DNA from: Acidobacteriota bacterium
GTDB lineage: Bacteria; Acidobacteriota; Thermoanaerobaculia; Multivoradales; JAHEKO01
DNA: 6,770 nucleotides
Reading direction: 5' to 3'
NCBI GenBank assembly: GCA_030610025.1
Contig: JAUWSP010000144.1
Location: 1 to 6,770, forward strand
Shown: in pieces, positions 6,267-6,770 of the stretch
Position numbering within the stretch: the first letter of the stretch is position 1
Layout of the letters: each line of letters opens with the position of its first letter
Program-made: the position numbers and the translations under genes
Notes under the pieces: generated by a model
Databases searched by the model: none
Told to the model about the DNA's origin: nothing
Seen by the model: only the letters and a program-made list of their open reading frames with translations

Positions 6267-6770
6267 TCATGAGATGGCGTTGCTTTCATCATCCGGGGCC
6301 GAGCGGCGTGCGATCAGGGGCAGCTCCCGCTCGAGGTCCGAAGGGATGATCTGTACGAGCCAGCCGGCGCCAAACGGATCCTGATCGAGGATCTGGGGCT
6401 GGGCTGCGATCCGGTCATTGAGAGTGATGATCTGGCCGCTCAGCGGTGCCAGTACTCGGTGCAGCAGGCCTCCATCGCAGAGAACCCGAGCCAGCATGTC
6501 GCCTTGAACCGCATGCTCGGAATCCTCGGGAAACTCGATGGATTCGATCTCACCCAGGAGTCCGGCGAAGGTCTCGGCAGCGCCGAGAGTCGCCATTCCG
6601 TCCTCGTCGAGTCGAGCCCAACTGTGTCGGCCCAGCAGGTAGCGCTCGGCTCCGGCGGCGGCGTCCTTTCGTGCTACCTCCTCGGCCCGGGAGTCGGGTG
6701 ACAGGGCGCCTGGACCAGAGTTCGCATCGTGGAACCGCAGCGCACGTCGAACCACTCCCGTCAGTTCTCG
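6267..6770 (-). CDS. GcvH-like protein lacking the lipoyl lysine, 5' end probably outside window
   Basis: The reading frame is open to the right edge. The first in-window start is a GTG at 6755 (162 residues counted from there), but no clear ribosome site can be seen, so the true start may lie outside. From about residue 38 to 143 the protein follows the glycine-cleavage H fold: a His-x-Trp start (HSW, 44-46), a region matching 'GDIVFVELPEVG' of true GcvH (LGEIESIEFPED), a turn 'APLSG' (103-107) and the C-terminal signature 'DPFGAGWLVQIIPSD' (126-140). In GcvH the lipoate is attached to a lysine twelve residues before the end of the 'AP-x-SG' motif. Here that place is Gly96, in a stretch with no lysine. 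It therefore should not work in the glycine cleavage system. It is followed after 28 bases by a second GcvH-like gene. H-fold assignment is firm; function is unknown. Confidence 0.8.
   Translation of the reverse strand, partial: RELTGVVRRALRFHDANSGPGALSPDSRAEEVARKDAAAGAERYLLGRHSWARLDEDGMATLGAAETFAGLLGEIESIEFPEDSEHAVQGDMLARVLCDGGLLHRVLAPLSGQIITLNDRIAAQPQILDQDPFGAGWLVQIIPSDLERELPLIARRSAPDDESNAIS

Noticed and set aside
6239..6292. Longer start (ATG at 6292) for the receiver/GcvH-like gene
   Set aside because: It would overlap the preceding gene, has no ribosome site, and adds a polar stretch before the membrane helix; GGGAGG supports the ATG at 6238.

Overview
The window is GC-rich bacterial DNA holding one co-directional minus-strand gene run that enters from the right edge and ends about 150 bases from the left edge. 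Reading along transcription (right to left) it holds: a GcvH-like protein (5' end probably outside the window); a membrane-anchored receiver-domain protein fused to a second GcvH-like domain; a secreted five-haem c-type cytochrome; a Tat-exported 4x[4Fe-4S] HybA-type subunit; a HybB/NrfD-type quinone-reacting membrane subunit; a 41-residue membrane micropeptide; a HyaD/HybD-type [NiFe]-hydrogenase maturation protease; and a sigma-54-dependent activator. Junctions are tight (ATGA overlap, or gaps of 14 to about 60 bases), and most starts have strong Shine-Dalgarno sequences, so this is very likely one operon.

The cytochrome, ferredoxin and NrfD/HybB proteins resemble the electron-transfer half of Hyb-, Hmc- or Cbc-type complexes, which exchange electrons between periplasmic redox proteins and the membrane quinone pool. 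The maturation protease implies that a [NiFe]-hydrogenase large subunit is made from the same system. No hydrogenase small or large subunit lies in the window; where HybC would sit between HybB and HybD in the E. coli order there is only the micropeptide. The catalytic subunits may be beyond the right edge or elsewhere in the genome.

The least ordinary part is the pair of GcvH-like domains. Both keep the fold signatures, but by my alignment neither has the lysine that carries lipoate. One is joined to a complete receiver domain behind a single N-terminal membrane helix, with no DNA-binding output. At the other end of the operon the sigma-54 activator has a PAS-like sensor region and no receiver. 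Together they suggest a redox-linked signalling arrangement around the complex; this is inference.

The left 151 bases are non-coding. They hold a chain of overlapping palindromes (1-50) and a composite repeat (73-150) whose core, GGTGGCACCT preceded by an A-run, recurs twice inside the signal-peptide coding region of the cytochrome gene. Gene content fits an anaerobic or facultative Gram-negative lineage such as Acidobacteriota or the former Deltaproteobacteria. There is no rRNA or other marker to settle this. No tRNA, CRISPR array, transposase or insertion sequence is visible.
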